In this document: positions 7,573-15,915 of the stretch, piece by piece
How the letters are laid out: every line of letters begins with the position of its first letter
Numbering within the stretch: position 1 is the stretch's first letter
From: Firmicutes bacterium CAG:534
GTDB lineage: Bacteria > Bacillota > Clostridia > Lachnospirales > Lachnospiraceae
Assembly (NCBI GenBank): GCA_000436115.1
Contig: FR894564.1
Span: 43,755-71,398 of the forward strand
Length of the DNA stretch: 27,644 bases
Direction: 5' to 3'
The notes under the pieces: generated by a model
Databases searched by the model: none
The model's input: the letters and a program-made list of their open reading frames with translations, nothing else
What the model was told of the DNA's origin: nothing
Program-made: the position numbers and the translations under genes

Positions 7573-7881
7573 TTAATCCATGATTTCTATAACTTTATGT
7601 AAACCGCATATCATCATTGTGCGCTTAATCCTGGTGTCTGCATTGACCGCAAAGACCTTCCCTCCAAAATAGGAAATCTTCTTGTATCTTCCTATGATTA
7701 CCCCTATTCCGGAGCTGTCCATAAAGTGCGTCTGTTCAAAATCAAACACCACGTTTCCAATTCCCTCCTTCATGATATACTGATCTGCCTTTTCACTTAT
7801 GTAAACCGCTTTGTGATGATCTACCTCCTCCGGCATCCTGACCATCAGATAGTTATCGATCACCCTGAAATCTTCTTCCAT
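7573..7881 (-). CDS. spoIIAA: Anti-sigma-F factor antagonist SpoIIAA
   Basis: A 102-residue STAS-domain protein. The family start FRVIDNYLMVRMPEEVDHHK is present, and the phosphorylation site lies in MDSSGIGVIIGRYK, with Ser57 the expected target of SpoIIAB. Unphosphorylated SpoIIAA frees SigF after septation through the action of SpoIIE, which is not in this window. The ATG at 7881 matches the family start; GGAG lies 13 bases upstream, which is rather far. A GTG 18 codons upstream would add a tail encoded by the terminator palindrome and is not believed. Confidence 0.92.
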   Translation of the reverse strand: MEEDFRVIDNYLMVRMPEEVDHHKAVYISEKADQYIMKEGIGNVVFDFEQTHFMDSSGIGVIIGRYKKISYFGGKVFAVNADTRIKRTMMICGLHKVIEIMD

Positions 7882-7923
7882 GTCTGCAAGACTGCTCCTT
7901 TCCTTCGCTGATTTTTGCAAAAA

Positions 7924-7955
7924 GAAAGAGAACACATTTAAATGTGTTCTCTTTC
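7924..7955 (-). terminator. Perfect 32-bp palindrome acting as terminator before spoIIAA
   Basis: A perfect inverted repeat with arms GAAAGAGAACACATTT and AAATGTGTTCTCTTTC, directly followed on the minus strand by a T-run. It ends the valS-to-TPR unit. Only 42 bases separate it from the spoIIAA start, so it may also shape expression of spoIIA. Confidence 0.7.
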
Positions 7956-7979
7956 GTGTATCTTTCCTTTTTTCCTTGG

Positions 7980-9401
7980 TTAATCCGCATTGTTGATCTC
8001 GGCCATAGCGGTCTCTGCCCTGGTTGCAAATTCCGTATCCGGGAAATTGTCGATGACCTCTGCAAAGATTTCCTTGGCCTGGGTATCGTCTCCGCTTCTG
8101 TGGTAACTGTTTCCCAGATAAAACAGGGCTTCCACCTTGGTATTATCATATTGGTAAGCTCTTCTTAAACTGGGAATGGCCACCTCATACTGCTCCGCAC
8201 GGTAATTTTCGTATCCAGCGTCATAATAGTACTTGACCAGCCTGTCCCCTAAAAGCTCAACTAACTTATCATAAAGCGCCACAAAGGCTTCGGATTTCTC
8301 TTCGCTGTCCTCCTCCTGCCCTTCCTCGGTCTCCACCGTTTCCAGGTAAGAAGCGATTGTTTCAATGTCCTCGGGATTTTCCAGATAAATCTCTACCGCC
8401 ATCATCAGTCCATCGGTAACGGTGCTGTTTCCTCCCGCTCCTTCATAAGCTGCTACCGCCTCTGTCAGCGTGGTGTTTTCCTCCGTCAGCTTCTGAACCT
8501 TCTGTTCCAGTTCATCAATGGTAGCTGTTTTGGCGTCGGACTGTTCGCTTACCACCCGCAGTTCCTTGTTAATATCTGCCTTCACGCTCTGGATCCTGCC
8601 GGGCAGGATCAAAAAGCACGCAATCGCTATTCCAATGATCACGCCGAGCCCTACATTTAAAAGAGTAGACGCCCCTTTGGACTCCTTAACGTTTATAGGC
8701 TGTATGATCGTTTCATTTCCGCTCTGATAGCGGACCACCTGCTCCGCATTTTTCTTCTTGGGCAGATTTCTTGCAACCTCCTCCGGCATGAGCATGTTTT
8801 CCACTTCCTTCAAATAGCGAAGCGTAGTGGTGCTTCCCCGGTCGATCTGATTGCATTTTTGAAGCTCCTTCTGTGCCTTCTCCCATTCTTCCCCGTTCAT
8901 GTAGAGCAATGCCAGAAGCTGATGGGCGCGCACATATTTCGGATTATCGGAAAGCACCTTTTTCAGCTGTATGACTGCCAGATCCTGGCTGTCCTGGTAG
9001 CAGTACAGCAGTGCCTGATTATACTTTTTAATGGTCTGGTTTAAGGAATCCAGCCTTGTCTGATTACTCTGGAGCATATCAATGTAATCATCTGCAATGT
9101 TTTTGTTTGGACGCAGGTTTTTACTGATCACCCACTGTCCAAGTGCGGAGATTGCCTCGCCCGTTTCAAAATAAACAAGACCTAACAGATTTCTTGCATC
9201 AATATTATTTTTATTAAATTTAAGGCTCTGCTTCAGGCTGACGATGGCTCCCGACAGATCCCTCACAGCCGCCTTTTCCAGGCCGTCATTATACAAACGG
9301 TTTGACATATACATGATTTTCTTGTAGCCGGATACATCCACACCACAGCCCGTGCAGAAATCATGCTCCGTCAGACGGCATCCACAGTTATAACAAATCA
9401 T
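7980..9401 (-). CDS. Membrane-anchored TPR protein with N-terminal zinc ribbon
   Basis: A 473-residue protein of no named family. The N-terminus is a zinc ribbon with Cys at 3, 6, 16 and 19 (CYNCG and CTGCG). Residues about 30-200 are tetratricopeptide-like repeats. One transmembrane segment lies at 246-268 (LNVGLGVIIGIAIACFLILP), followed by a coiled coil (about 270-320), an acidic linker and further TPR repeats (about 390-470). The zinc ribbon would be cytoplasmic and the second TPR block outside if the segment spans once; orientation is inferred. AAGGAG is 7 bases before the ATG. It follows a 51-residue ORF by 4 bases, and is the last gene of the valS unit. TPR content suggests a scaffold for protein contacts, possibly in the envelope. 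Confidence 0.85.
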   Translation of the reverse strand: MICYNCGCRLTEHDFCTGCGVDVSGYKKIMYMSNRLYNDGLEKAAVRDLSGAIVSLKQSLKFNKNNIDARNLLGLVYFETGEAISALGQWVISKNLRPNKNIADDYIDMLQSNQTRLDSLNQTIKKYNQALLYCYQDSQDLAVIQLKKVLSDNPKYVRAHQLLALLYMNGEEWEKAQKELQKCNQIDRGSTTTLRYLKEVENMLMPEEVARNLPKKKNAEQVVRYQSGNETIIQPINVKESKGASTLLNVGLGVIIGIAIACFLILPGRIQSVKADINKELRVVSEQSDAKTATIDELEQKVQKLTEENTTLTEAVAAYEGAGGNSTVTDGLMMAVEIYLENPEDIETIASYLETVETEEGQEEDSEEKSEAFVALYDKLVELLGDRLVKYYYDAGYENYRAEQYEVAIPSLRRAYQYDNTKVEALFYLGNSYHRSGDDTQAKEIFAEVIDNFPDTEFATRAETAMAEINNAD

Positions 9402-9405
9402 GCCG

Positions 9406-9561
9406 TCACTCCTTATACTCTTCCTCGGTTCTTGGTTTTTCCAGCATCTTGATCAAAAGATCTGCCGCATCCGTCAGATCCTGGTTGTATATTGCTTCTT
9501 CTGCATCCTCCACCTCAAGGCTGGGATGAAACTTCTTTAATTCTTCTTCAAAATCGATCAT
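9406..9561 (-). CDS. Small acidic protein of 51 residues
   Basis: A short ORF starting MIDFEEELKKFHPSLEVEDA and continuing with an acidic, mostly helical sequence to EEEYKE. It is supported by AAGGAG 8 bases before its ATG. The start overlaps the end of folC by 14 bases in another frame, and the TPR gene follows 4 bases after its stop with its own ribosome binding site inside this ORF's last codons. Such tight packing on both sides argues that it is translated. No family was recognised with certainty; it has no membrane segment, signal peptide or Cys. A partner role for the zinc-ribbon TPR protein is a guess from position only. Confidence 0.7.
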   Translation of the reverse strand: MIDFEEELKKFHPSLEVEDAEEAIYNQDLTDAADLLIKMLEKPRTEEEYKE

Positions 9562-10852
9562 CCTGTGTTCTCCTTATCAGGGACTTTACCTGTCCGATCA
9601 GGTAAAGGGATCCGGCAACATAGGCAATATCCTCTGCTTCCTTTAGCTGAAGCTGCTGCTCAAATCCAGCCTGTACACTTTCAAAAAAGCTGCAACTGAC
9701 ACCTTCGTATCTTCCCCAGACCTCTTTCATCTGCTCTAAGGAAGTACTCCTGTCTGTTGACAGCGAAGCCACGATCACCTTTGCAAATAGCCCTGCACTG
9801 GCGATCATCTCTATCATTCTGTCATAGCGCTTGTCCGCCACGACGCCAAAAAGCAAACTTCTTTTTCCCTTGCAGCCATCCCTGCGGACGCTGTCAAGAA
9901 ACGCCTGTACTCCATCCTCGTTGTGGGCTCCATCCAGAAAAACTCCCGGCAGAGCCTCCTCCATCCTTCCGGGCCAGTATGCTGTAAAAAGTCCTTTCCT
10001 TACTGCTTCAGGATCCAGCTTTTCACAGAGAACATGCGCCGCAAGAACTGAGAGCGCTGCATTTTCAGGCTGATAAACAGCCTTTGTGCTGATACACAGG
10101 CTAACATAATTATAATAACGAGTATAGAGGGAAAAATCAATGCTTTTATTTCCTATATTCACATCCAAAATATTGCCTTTTTCGAGTAAAATCACCGGAC
10201 TGTCCATTTTTTTTGCATAATCTGACAGGATCCTTGTCACTTCCGGTCGCTTGTCCGGAAAAACCACGGGAACTCCCTTCTTGATGATCCCTGCCTTTTC
10301 CCCTGCGATCTTTTCCAGGCTGTCTCCCAGATACTGCATATGATCATAGCCTATTTCCGTGATCACGCAGACATCCGGCTTTTTGATGCTGTTTGTTGCA
10401 TCCAGCCTTCCTCCAAGTCCTGTTTCCAGCAGGATCACATCAGGTTCTTGTTCCCTGAAATAAATCATTGCCATCAAAAAAAGATATTCAAAAAAGGAAG
10501 GGTGTGATAATCCCTCCCTGGAAGAACGTACCGACAAATCTCTTACCTTTTCATAGGCGGAGACAAATTCCTCCTCTGTGATCTGCCTGTCATCCATACT
10601 GATCCTTTCACAGATGCTTTGAAGGTGGGGAGATGTAAATCTCCCCACCCGGAAGCCTGCCTGTTTTAGGATAGCAGCCAGATAGGAACAAACGGAACCT
10701 TTTCCGTTTGTCCCCGCTACATGTACGATCTTTGCAGGAAGCCTGTCACAGCCCGCCATGGAAAGAAGGCGCGCCGTGTCCTCCACAGAATTTTTACCGG
10801 CAAATCTGGGAATTTCGTTAATATAATTTTCTGCTTCCTGAAAGCTTACCAT
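9548..10852 (-). CDS. folC: Folylpolyglutamate synthase / dihydrofolate synthase FolC
   Basis: A 434-residue Mur-ligase-family enzyme that adds glutamate to folates in the cytoplasm, using ATP. The P-loop is AGTNGKGS at 46-53, followed by the family pattern FTSPHLQSICERI, and later ETGLGGRLDATN, ITEIGYDHMQYLG with EKAGIIKKGVPVV, and the ligase signature FLDGAHNEDGVQAF. Length is normal. AAGGAG is 6 bases before the ATG. It lies 17 bases after valS, a pairing common in Firmicutes, and its 3' end overlaps the small ORF that follows. Confidence 0.95.
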   Translation of the reverse strand: MVSFQEAENYINEIPRFAGKNSVEDTARLLSMAGCDRLPAKIVHVAGTNGKGSVCSYLAAILKQAGFRVGRFTSPHLQSICERISMDDRQITEEEFVSAYEKVRDLSVRSSREGLSHPSFFEYLFLMAMIYFREQEPDVILLETGLGGRLDATNSIKKPDVCVITEIGYDHMQYLGDSLEKIAGEKAGIIKKGVPVVFPDKRPEVTRILSDYAKKMDSPVILLEKGNILDVNIGNKSIDFSLYTRYYNYVSLCISTKAVYQPENAALSVLAAHVLCEKLDPEAVRKGLFTAYWPGRMEEALPGVFLDGAHNEDGVQAFLDSVRRDGCKGKRSLLFGVVADKRYDRMIEMIASAGLFAKVIVASLSTDRSTSLEQMKEVWGRYEGVSCSFFESVQAGFEQQLQLKEAEDIAYVAGSLYLIGQVKSLIRRTQDDRF

Positions 10853-10869
10853 ATTTTTCTCCTTAAAGC

Positions 10870-13533
10870 TTATTTCCCTTCCAGCTGCTGCAGGCGGTTC
10901 TTCACCTGCTCCATCATCTGTGTATATTTCTGAAGCTTTTCCTTTTCCTCGTCGATCTTGGCCTGAGGCGCCTTGCTGATAAAGCGTTCGTTGCCAAGCA
11001 TACCGTTTACCCTGGAAAGCTCTCCCATAAGACGCTTTTCTTCCTTCTGCAGACGTTCGATCTCCTGCTTGATGTCTACCAGCTCTGCAAAGGGAATATA
11101 CAGCGTTGCATTGGGGATCACAACGGAAACCGCATCCTCTGCAATTCCATCCTTATCCTTCTGGATCGTCACCTCGGAGGCATAAGCTAAGGCTTCAAAG
11201 AACAGCTTTCCTTCGGTAAAGGCGTTTGTGATATTCTCATTTTCACTGACTACAAACACCTGTGCCTTTCTGCTGGGCGGAACATTCATCTCACTGCGCA
11301 CATTTCTGATGCCCCTTACCGCTTCCTTGATGATCTCGATCTCTCCTTCTTCCTTTTCAAATTCCCAGGCCTTTGTGTATTCCGGCCACCTGGAGATCAT
11401 AATGGATTCTTCCGTGCTCTGGAGCGTACAGAAGATCTCCTCTGTGATGAAAGGCATATAGGGATGCAAAAGCTTCAGCGCATTGATCAGAACATTCTGC
11501 AGCGTCCAGAGAGCGGCATCCTTGCTTCCCTGATCATCAGAATTATAAAGCCTTGGCTTTACCATCTCAATATACCAGTCACAGAATTCATCCCAGATAA
11601 AGTCATACACCTTGGAAACAGCAATTCCAAGCTCAAAGCTGTCCATGTTATCCGTCACTTCACGGATCAGTTTATTTAACTTGGAAAGGATCCATTTGTC
11701 TGCCGGCTCCAAAGCGGGATCTGTGACCTTAAGCCCCTCCTCCGGCATATTCATCATGATAAATCTGGAAGCATTCCAGATCTTATTTGCAAAGTTTCTG
11801 TTTGATTCTACCTTTTCATAGTAGAAACGCATATCATTTCCGGGTGCATTTCCTGTGATCAGGGTCAGTCTGAGCGCGTCTGCCCCGTACTGGTCGATGA
11901 TCTCAAGGGGATCAATTCCATTTCCCAGGGATTTACTCATCTTCCGTCCCTGTGAGTCTCTTACCAGGCCATGGAAGAGAACCGTCTTAAAGGGCTTTTC
12001 TCCCATCTGCTCATAGCCGGAAAAGATCATACGGATTACCCAGAAGAAAATAATATCGTAGCCCGTTACCAGCACATCTGTAGGATAAAAATACTTCAGA
12101 TCCTCTGTCTGCTCCGGCCACCCCAGCGTGGAAAAAGGCCAGAGCGCTGAAGAAAACCAGGTATCAAGCGTATCAGGATCCTGTGTAAAATGGGTGCAGC
12201 CGCATTTCGGACATTTCGCCGGCATTTCCTTTGCAACTACGGTTTCCCCGCATTCATCACAATAGTAAGCCGGGATCCGGTGTCCCCACCAGAGCTGTCT
12301 GGAAATACACCAGTCCCTGATATTGTCTGTCCAGTTAAAATAGGTCTTTTCCATGCGGGGCGGAATCAGCTTGATCTCTCCGTCACGGACAGCCTTTGCC
12401 GCAGGCTTTATGAGCTCGTCCATTTTCACAAACCACTGCTTCTTGATCATGGGCTCAATGGTGGTCTTACATCTGTCATGGGTTCCTACATTATGGGAAT
12501 AATCCTCAATGCGGACTAAAAGCCCCATCTCGTCCAACTCTTTTACAATGGCCGCTCTTGCCTCATAACGATCCATGCCCTTAAACTTGCCGCCGTTTTC
12601 GTTAATGGTCGCATCATCATTTAAAATATTGATCTCCGGCAGATTATGACGCTTTCCTACCTCAAAGTCATTGGGGTCGTGGGCGGGAGTGATCTTTACC
12701 ACGCCGGTTCCGAATTCCCTGTCAACGTAAGGATCCGCAATAATGGGGATCTGTCTGTTCACAATGGGAAGCAGCAGCTTTCTGCCTACAATGTCCTGAT
12801 ATCTTTCATCCTCCGGATTTACGGCTACTGCGGTATCGCCAAGCATGGTTTCCGGCCTTGTGGTGGCAAACTCCAGAAATCTGGTGGTGCTGACAGAACC
12901 GTCTTCCTCGATCAGAGGATATTTGATATGCCAGAAATGGCCTGCCTGCTCTTCATACTCTACCTCTGCGTCAGAAATGGAGGTATTACATACGGGACAC
13001 CAGTTAATGATCCTGCTGCCCTTATAGATCCAGCCTTTTTTATGCATCTTGCAGAAAACTTCCGTTACGGCCTTGTTGCAGCCCTCATCCATGGTGAAGC
13101 GCTCTCTGTCCCAGTCACAGGAGGAGCCCAGTTTCTTTAACTGGCTGATGATCCTTCCGCCGTATTCCCTTTTCCAGTCCCAGGCCTTCTCAAGAAAGCC
13201 CTCTCTTCCAAGATCCTCTTTGCTGATCCCCTGCTTTTTCAGGGTCTCAATGATCTTTACCTCTGTTGCAATGCTGGCATGATCCGTTCCCGGCTGCCAA
13301 AGCGCATTGTATCCCTGCATTCTCTTATAACGGATCAGAATATCCTGCATGGTGTTGTCCAGTGCATGTCCCATATGAAGCTGCCCGGTAATATTTGGGG
13401 GCGGGATCACAATGGTAAAGGGCGTTTTGGAATGATCCACCTCGGCATGAAAATACTTCTTATCCAGCCATTTCTGATAAATACGATCTTCGATCCCTTT
13501 GGGATCATAGGTCTTTGCAAGTTCCTTCTTCAT
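10870..13533 (-). CDS. valS: Valine-tRNA ligase ValS
   Basis: An 887-residue class I aminoacyl-tRNA synthetase charging tRNA-Val. The ATP-binding HIGH-type motif is HMGH at 53-56 within PPPNITGQLHMGHALDN, and the KMSKS loop is at about 530-534. Zinc-binding Cys pairs are seen in WCPVCNTSISDAEVEYEE and in CDECGE with KCPKCGC. The C-terminus ends in the long coiled coil typical of ValS (IKQEIERLQKEEKRLMGELS onward), which contacts tRNA. Length is normal. AAAGGAG lies 6 bases before the ATG. Expression is controlled by the T-box leader directly upstream. Confidence 0.97.
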   Translation of the reverse strand: MKKELAKTYDPKGIEDRIYQKWLDKKYFHAEVDHSKTPFTIVIPPPNITGQLHMGHALDNTMQDILIRYKRMQGYNALWQPGTDHASIATEVKIIETLKKQGISKEDLGREGFLEKAWDWKREYGGRIISQLKKLGSSCDWDRERFTMDEGCNKAVTEVFCKMHKKGWIYKGSRIINWCPVCNTSISDAEVEYEEQAGHFWHIKYPLIEEDGSVSTTRFLEFATTRPETMLGDTAVAVNPEDERYQDIVGRKLLLPIVNRQIPIIADPYVDREFGTGVVKITPAHDPNDFEVGKRHNLPEINILNDDATINENGGKFKGMDRYEARAAIVKELDEMGLLVRIEDYSHNVGTHDRCKTTIEPMIKKQWFVKMDELIKPAAKAVRDGEIKLIPPRMEKTYFNWTDNIRDWCISRQLWWGHRIPAYYCDECGETVVAKEMPAKCPKCGCTHFTQDPDTLDTWFSSALWPFSTLGWPEQTEDLKYFYPTDVLVTGYDIIFFWVIRMIFSGYEQMGEKPFKTVLFHGLVRDSQGRKMSKSLGNGIDPLEIIDQYGADALRLTLITGNAPGNDMRFYYEKVESNRNFANKIWNASRFIMMNMPEEGLKVTDPALEPADKWILSKLNKLIREVTDNMDSFELGIAVSKVYDFIWDEFCDWYIEMVKPRLYNSDDQGSKDAALWTLQNVLINALKLLHPYMPFITEEIFCTLQSTEESIMISRWPEYTKAWEFEKEEGEIEIIKEAVRGIRNVRSEMNVPPSRKAQVFVVSENENITNAFTEGKLFFEALAYASEVTIQKDKDGIAEDAVSVVIPNATLYIPFAELVDIKQEIERLQKEEKRLMGELSRVNGMLGNERFISKAPQAKIDEEKEKLQKYTQMMEQVKNRLQQLEGK

Positions 13534-13565
13534 ACGAATCTCCTTTGATTATAAAATTACTGCAT

Positions 13566-13603
13566 TAAAAATGCCCTTTACAGATCAAACATCTGTAAAG
13601 GGC
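13566..13603 (-). terminator. T-box leader terminator before valS
   Basis: Perfect 13-bp arms (13573-13585 and 13591-13603, GCCCTTTACAGAT against ATCTGTAAAGGGC) with a 5-base loop, followed by a T-run on the minus strand. This is the off-state hairpin of the T-box. Confidence 0.92.
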
Positions 13604-13853
13604 GTCAATGGCTAACGCGGTACCACCTTTCTTTATCACTCAGCGACTTCTTAAAAAAGTCCTATCCATTAACGGGGATAAAGCGGGAACACCTACTTAT
13701 TGTTACCGGAAAACCTCCCGGCACGTTCAGCACTCCGGCTCCGAAGCTACCTTCCGCATTCCGATCTGAAAGACCTTACAGCACCGCAACGGGGGTCTTC
13801 TCTCTGACAGACGGTTTCCTGCGTACTCCTCTTCTTCTGCGCCTTTTTCTATT
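13566..13853 (-). promoter_or_regulatory. T-box leader responding to uncharged tRNA-Val
   Basis: A leader of about 290 bases between a strong promoter and valS. The T-box core GGTGGTACCGCG is at 13616-13627 on the minus strand, just before the terminator. Stem I features lie upstream, including AGAGAG-type sequence near 13800 and AGTA in GAGGAGTACGC near 13827. A GTA valine codon at 13748-13750, in GGAAGGTAGC, is a plausible specifier, preceded by GAA as in many specifier loops. Uncharged tRNA-Val pairing would favour the antiterminator and permit transcription of valS, folC and the following genes. Any short reading frame here is not real. Confidence 0.92.
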
Positions 13854-13859
13854 AATGTT

Positions 13860-13888
13860 ATCTTAGTCGGCAAAAAAGATTTTGTCAA
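13860..13888 (-). promoter_or_regulatory. Sigma-A promoter for the T-box/valS transcript
   Basis: TTGACA (6 of 6) and TAAGAT (5 of 6) with exactly 17 bases between them on the minus strand, a few bases before the start of Stem I. Confidence 0.85.
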
Positions 13889-13931
13889 GAGCAAGGGGGA
13901 AATACTTAAAAGCCTCCCCAAGTAAGCTGCC

Positions 13932-14822
13932 TCACTGTCCTATTGCAATCTGAATTTGATATTCCGCCCGGAAAACTTCACCCGGAGCGATCACATTTTC
14001 CCATTCTCTATCCCGCAGTTCTCCCTTATAGCCTTCCCTGTCACATCTTCCGTACCAGGGTTCGATGCAGATAAAGGGCGCATTCTTCCCCGGCGGAGAC
14101 CAGATGCCGAATAAAGGTGCCTCCATGGTCACGGTAAGATAAGGCTTTTTATTCTGACCGCACAGCGCCACCTTCTTTGCCTGATCATGCTCGATCACCA
14201 GCGCATCCTTGTCAAACAGCTCCTTTGTGATCGGCAGGAAACCATCCTCAGACAGGGCATATACATCCTTTTCTTCTGTTGCAAGCCCGCTGCTTCCAAG
14301 CCTTGTGCTGACCACCTGATCCTTTGCATCTATGTAGAGCAGGTAATCCGTCTGGCTTTTTCCTTCTTCTATGGGACAGTTAAAGGCCGGATGTCCGCCG
14401 ATGGCAAAGGGCATTTCTTCCTTTCCGGGATTTTCCACCTGCCACAGCACTAAGACACCATCCTCAAGAAGGCGGTAGCCCAGTTTTAACACAAATTCGT
14501 AAGGATACTTTCCAAGCGTCTCCTGATCAGAGGAAAGGCAGAACCAAATCTCCTTATCACTTTGCGACAGCAGGGAAAATTCCATGTCCCTTGCAAATCC
14601 ATGCTGGTTCATGGGAAAGCTTTTGTTTCCGATACGGTATTCCTTGTTGTTTACGCCTCCCACAAAGGGAAACAGCACCGGTGAGGTTCTGCCCCAGAAA
14701 GCCGGATCCCCCTTCCACATATGCTCTCTTCCGGTTATGCGGTTTTTCAGGGATTTCAGTTCCGCCCCATGGCTGTCAACCAGGATCTCTATATTTTCAT
14801 TCTGCAGTCCATACTGTGCCAT
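13932..14822 (-). CDS. Aldose 1-epimerase family protein (LacX-like)
   Basis: A 296-residue galactose-mutarotase-fold protein, likely cytoplasmic. The family pattern includes DSHGAELKSLKN near the start, LFPFVGGVNNKEYRI, NQHGFARDMEFSL with the first catalytic-region His, IGGHPAFNCPI with a second, and APFICIEPWYGRCD with the expected catalytic Glu. This subgroup (LacX/YphB-like) is annotated as aldose epimerase-like, but its true sugar is often unknown. AGGAGG is 7 bases before the ATG. It is the last gene of the run that starts far upstream at tig or lon and follows the DUF308 gene by 12 bases. Confidence 0.85.
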   Translation of the reverse strand: MAQYGLQNENIEILVDSHGAELKSLKNRITGREHMWKGDPAFWGRTSPVLFPFVGGVNNKEYRIGNKSFPMNQHGFARDMEFSLLSQSDKEIWFCLSSDQETLGKYPYEFVLKLGYRLLEDGVLVLWQVENPGKEEMPFAIGGHPAFNCPIEEGKSQTDYLLYIDAKDQVVSTRLGSSGLATEEKDVYALSEDGFLPITKELFDKDALVIEHDQAKKVALCGQNKKPYLTVTMEAPLFGIWSPPGKNAPFICIEPWYGRCDREGYKGELRDREWENVIAPGEVFRAEYQIQIAIGQ

Positions 14823-14834
14823 ATGCTGACCTCC

Positions 14835-15428
14835 TTACTGATCCTCATCCGTAATATCTACGAAATTGGCATCTACGATTTTTTCTGCATTTCTTTTTAC
14901 CTTGGACACTCTTGACAGGATCCAGATATCGGAAAGGCCGTCATAGATCAAAAATGCGCCTATCAGCCTTACTACCGTGTCTACTACGGTAAAGGGATTG
15001 CAGATCAGCACCACGCCGAAGGCAACCGTTATGACCCCTAACAGAAAGGCAACCCACCAGTTGGTATAGCCGTCCTTTTTCAGGGCAATGGCCTGTACCA
15101 CATTATGTATGCCATGGATCACGATCAGAATTCCGACGATCACAGGCACAGCCATAATGATCATTTCCGGCTTTAACAGGATCCATACGCCGATCACCGC
15201 AACCACGACCCCGAACACCATCATGCCCTGCATGGCAATATTTCTGTCCTTGTTGGCCAGATAAAAAACGATCTGCAGCACGCCGTAAACCACTAACGCT
15301 GCTCCCAAAACCATACATACCACCTGGGTCGTTGTTCCGGGCCAGATTAAGAGCACCAGCCCCAGGGCCACACACAAAAGCGCAGATACCGTATAGTTTA
15401 CCTTCAGTCCCTTCAAAAACTCGTTCAT
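14835..15428 (-). CDS. DUF308 (HdeD-like) membrane protein
   Basis: A 197-residue integral membrane protein with six hydrophobic segments in three pairs, for example ALLCVALGLVLLIWPGTTTQ, AALVVYGVLQIVFYL, VFGVVVAVIGVWILL, MAVPVIVGILIVIHGIHNVV, VAFLLGVITVAFGVVLICNP and LIGAFLIYDGLSDIWIL. The Pro-Gly and Asn-Pro turns after segments 1 and 5 are typical of DUF308/HdeD. In E. coli HdeD is linked to acid resistance, but that role cannot be assumed here. The start at MNEFLKG is chosen over an ATG five codons upstream because GGAGG is 8 bases before it; that GGAGG is also the last codons and stop region of the VanZ gene. Confidence 0.85.
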   Translation of the reverse strand: MNEFLKGLKVNYTVSALLCVALGLVLLIWPGTTTQVVCMVLGAALVVYGVLQIVFYLANKDRNIAMQGMMVFGVVVAVIGVWILLKPEMIIMAVPVIVGILIVIHGIHNVVQAIALKKDGYTNWWVAFLLGVITVAFGVVLICNPFTVVDTVVRLIGAFLIYDGLSDIWILSRVSKVKRNAEKIVDANFVDITDEDQ

Positions 15429-15432
15429 CACT

Positions 15433-15915
15433 TTAACCTCCATTTTTCTTGTTTTTTATTTTCTCATATCCCATATACAGGAAATAACCGATCACTGCCC
15501 CCAGGCAGTTTAACAGAATATCATCCACATCAAAAGCTCCAAACGCCGTCACAAGCTGAAACACCTCTATGCCAAGCACAAAAATGAATGCATTGAGCAG
15601 AAGGATGAAAAAGTTCCGGCTCCTTGTAAAAATCTGTGGGAGCAGAATGCCAAAGGGCAAAAAGACTACCACGTTTCCCACCAGATTTTCAAAGCTGTTG
15701 AGCTTGTAAGAATACTTCACATACATCCGTATGGTCTTAAAAGGAGTAAAGTTTGCCGTATCAAGCCCTTCCAGGATCACTTCCTTTCTCCAGGATTCCG
15801 CAATCCTTAAAAGCTGTTCATACGGATATTTAAAAATAATTACCTTCACAACAAATAAGAGATAAAGAAAAAAGAGAAACCAGATGAAAGAACGATTTTC
15901 TTTCTTTTTTGTCAC
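15433..15915 (-). CDS. VanZ-family membrane protein
   Basis: A 160-residue VanZ-like protein. It has an N-terminal hydrophobic segment (FIWFLFFLYLLFVVKVIIF), then the family motif NFTPFKTIRMYV, the segment NLVGNVVVFLPFGILLPQIF, another membrane segment, and the conserved end DVDDILLNCLGAVIGYFLY. The family is named after teicoplanin-resistance protein VanZ, but most members lie outside resistance clusters and have no known role. The start is GTG; its GTGA overlaps the truA stop by 4 bases, with GGAGG 10 bases upstream, so translation is coupled to truA. No D-Ala-D-Lac ligase is nearby. Confidence 0.87.
   Translation of the reverse strand: MTKKKENRSFIWFLFFLYLLFVVKVIIFKYPYEQLLRIAESWRKEVILEGLDTANFTPFKTIRMYVKYSYKLNSFENLVGNVVVFLPFGILLPQIFTRSRNFFILLLNAFIFVLGIEVFQLVTAFGAFDVDDILLNCLGAVIGYFLYMGYEKIKNKKNGG

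Noticed and set aside
7882..7935. An extended SpoIIAA start at GTG
   Set aside because: The added residues are encoded by the terminator palindrome and its T-run, and the family begins at the ATG at 7881.
13895..13919. A weak hairpin (GGGGAG against TTCCCC) after the aldose-epimerase-like gene
   Set aside because: Six pairs with one G-T, a 12-base loop and no U-run are too weak to call a terminator, although one would be expected here.
13727..13921. A 64-codon minus-strand frame in the T-box leader
   Set aside because: It overlaps the promoter and Stem I of the T-box, and its sequence is explained by the RNA structure.
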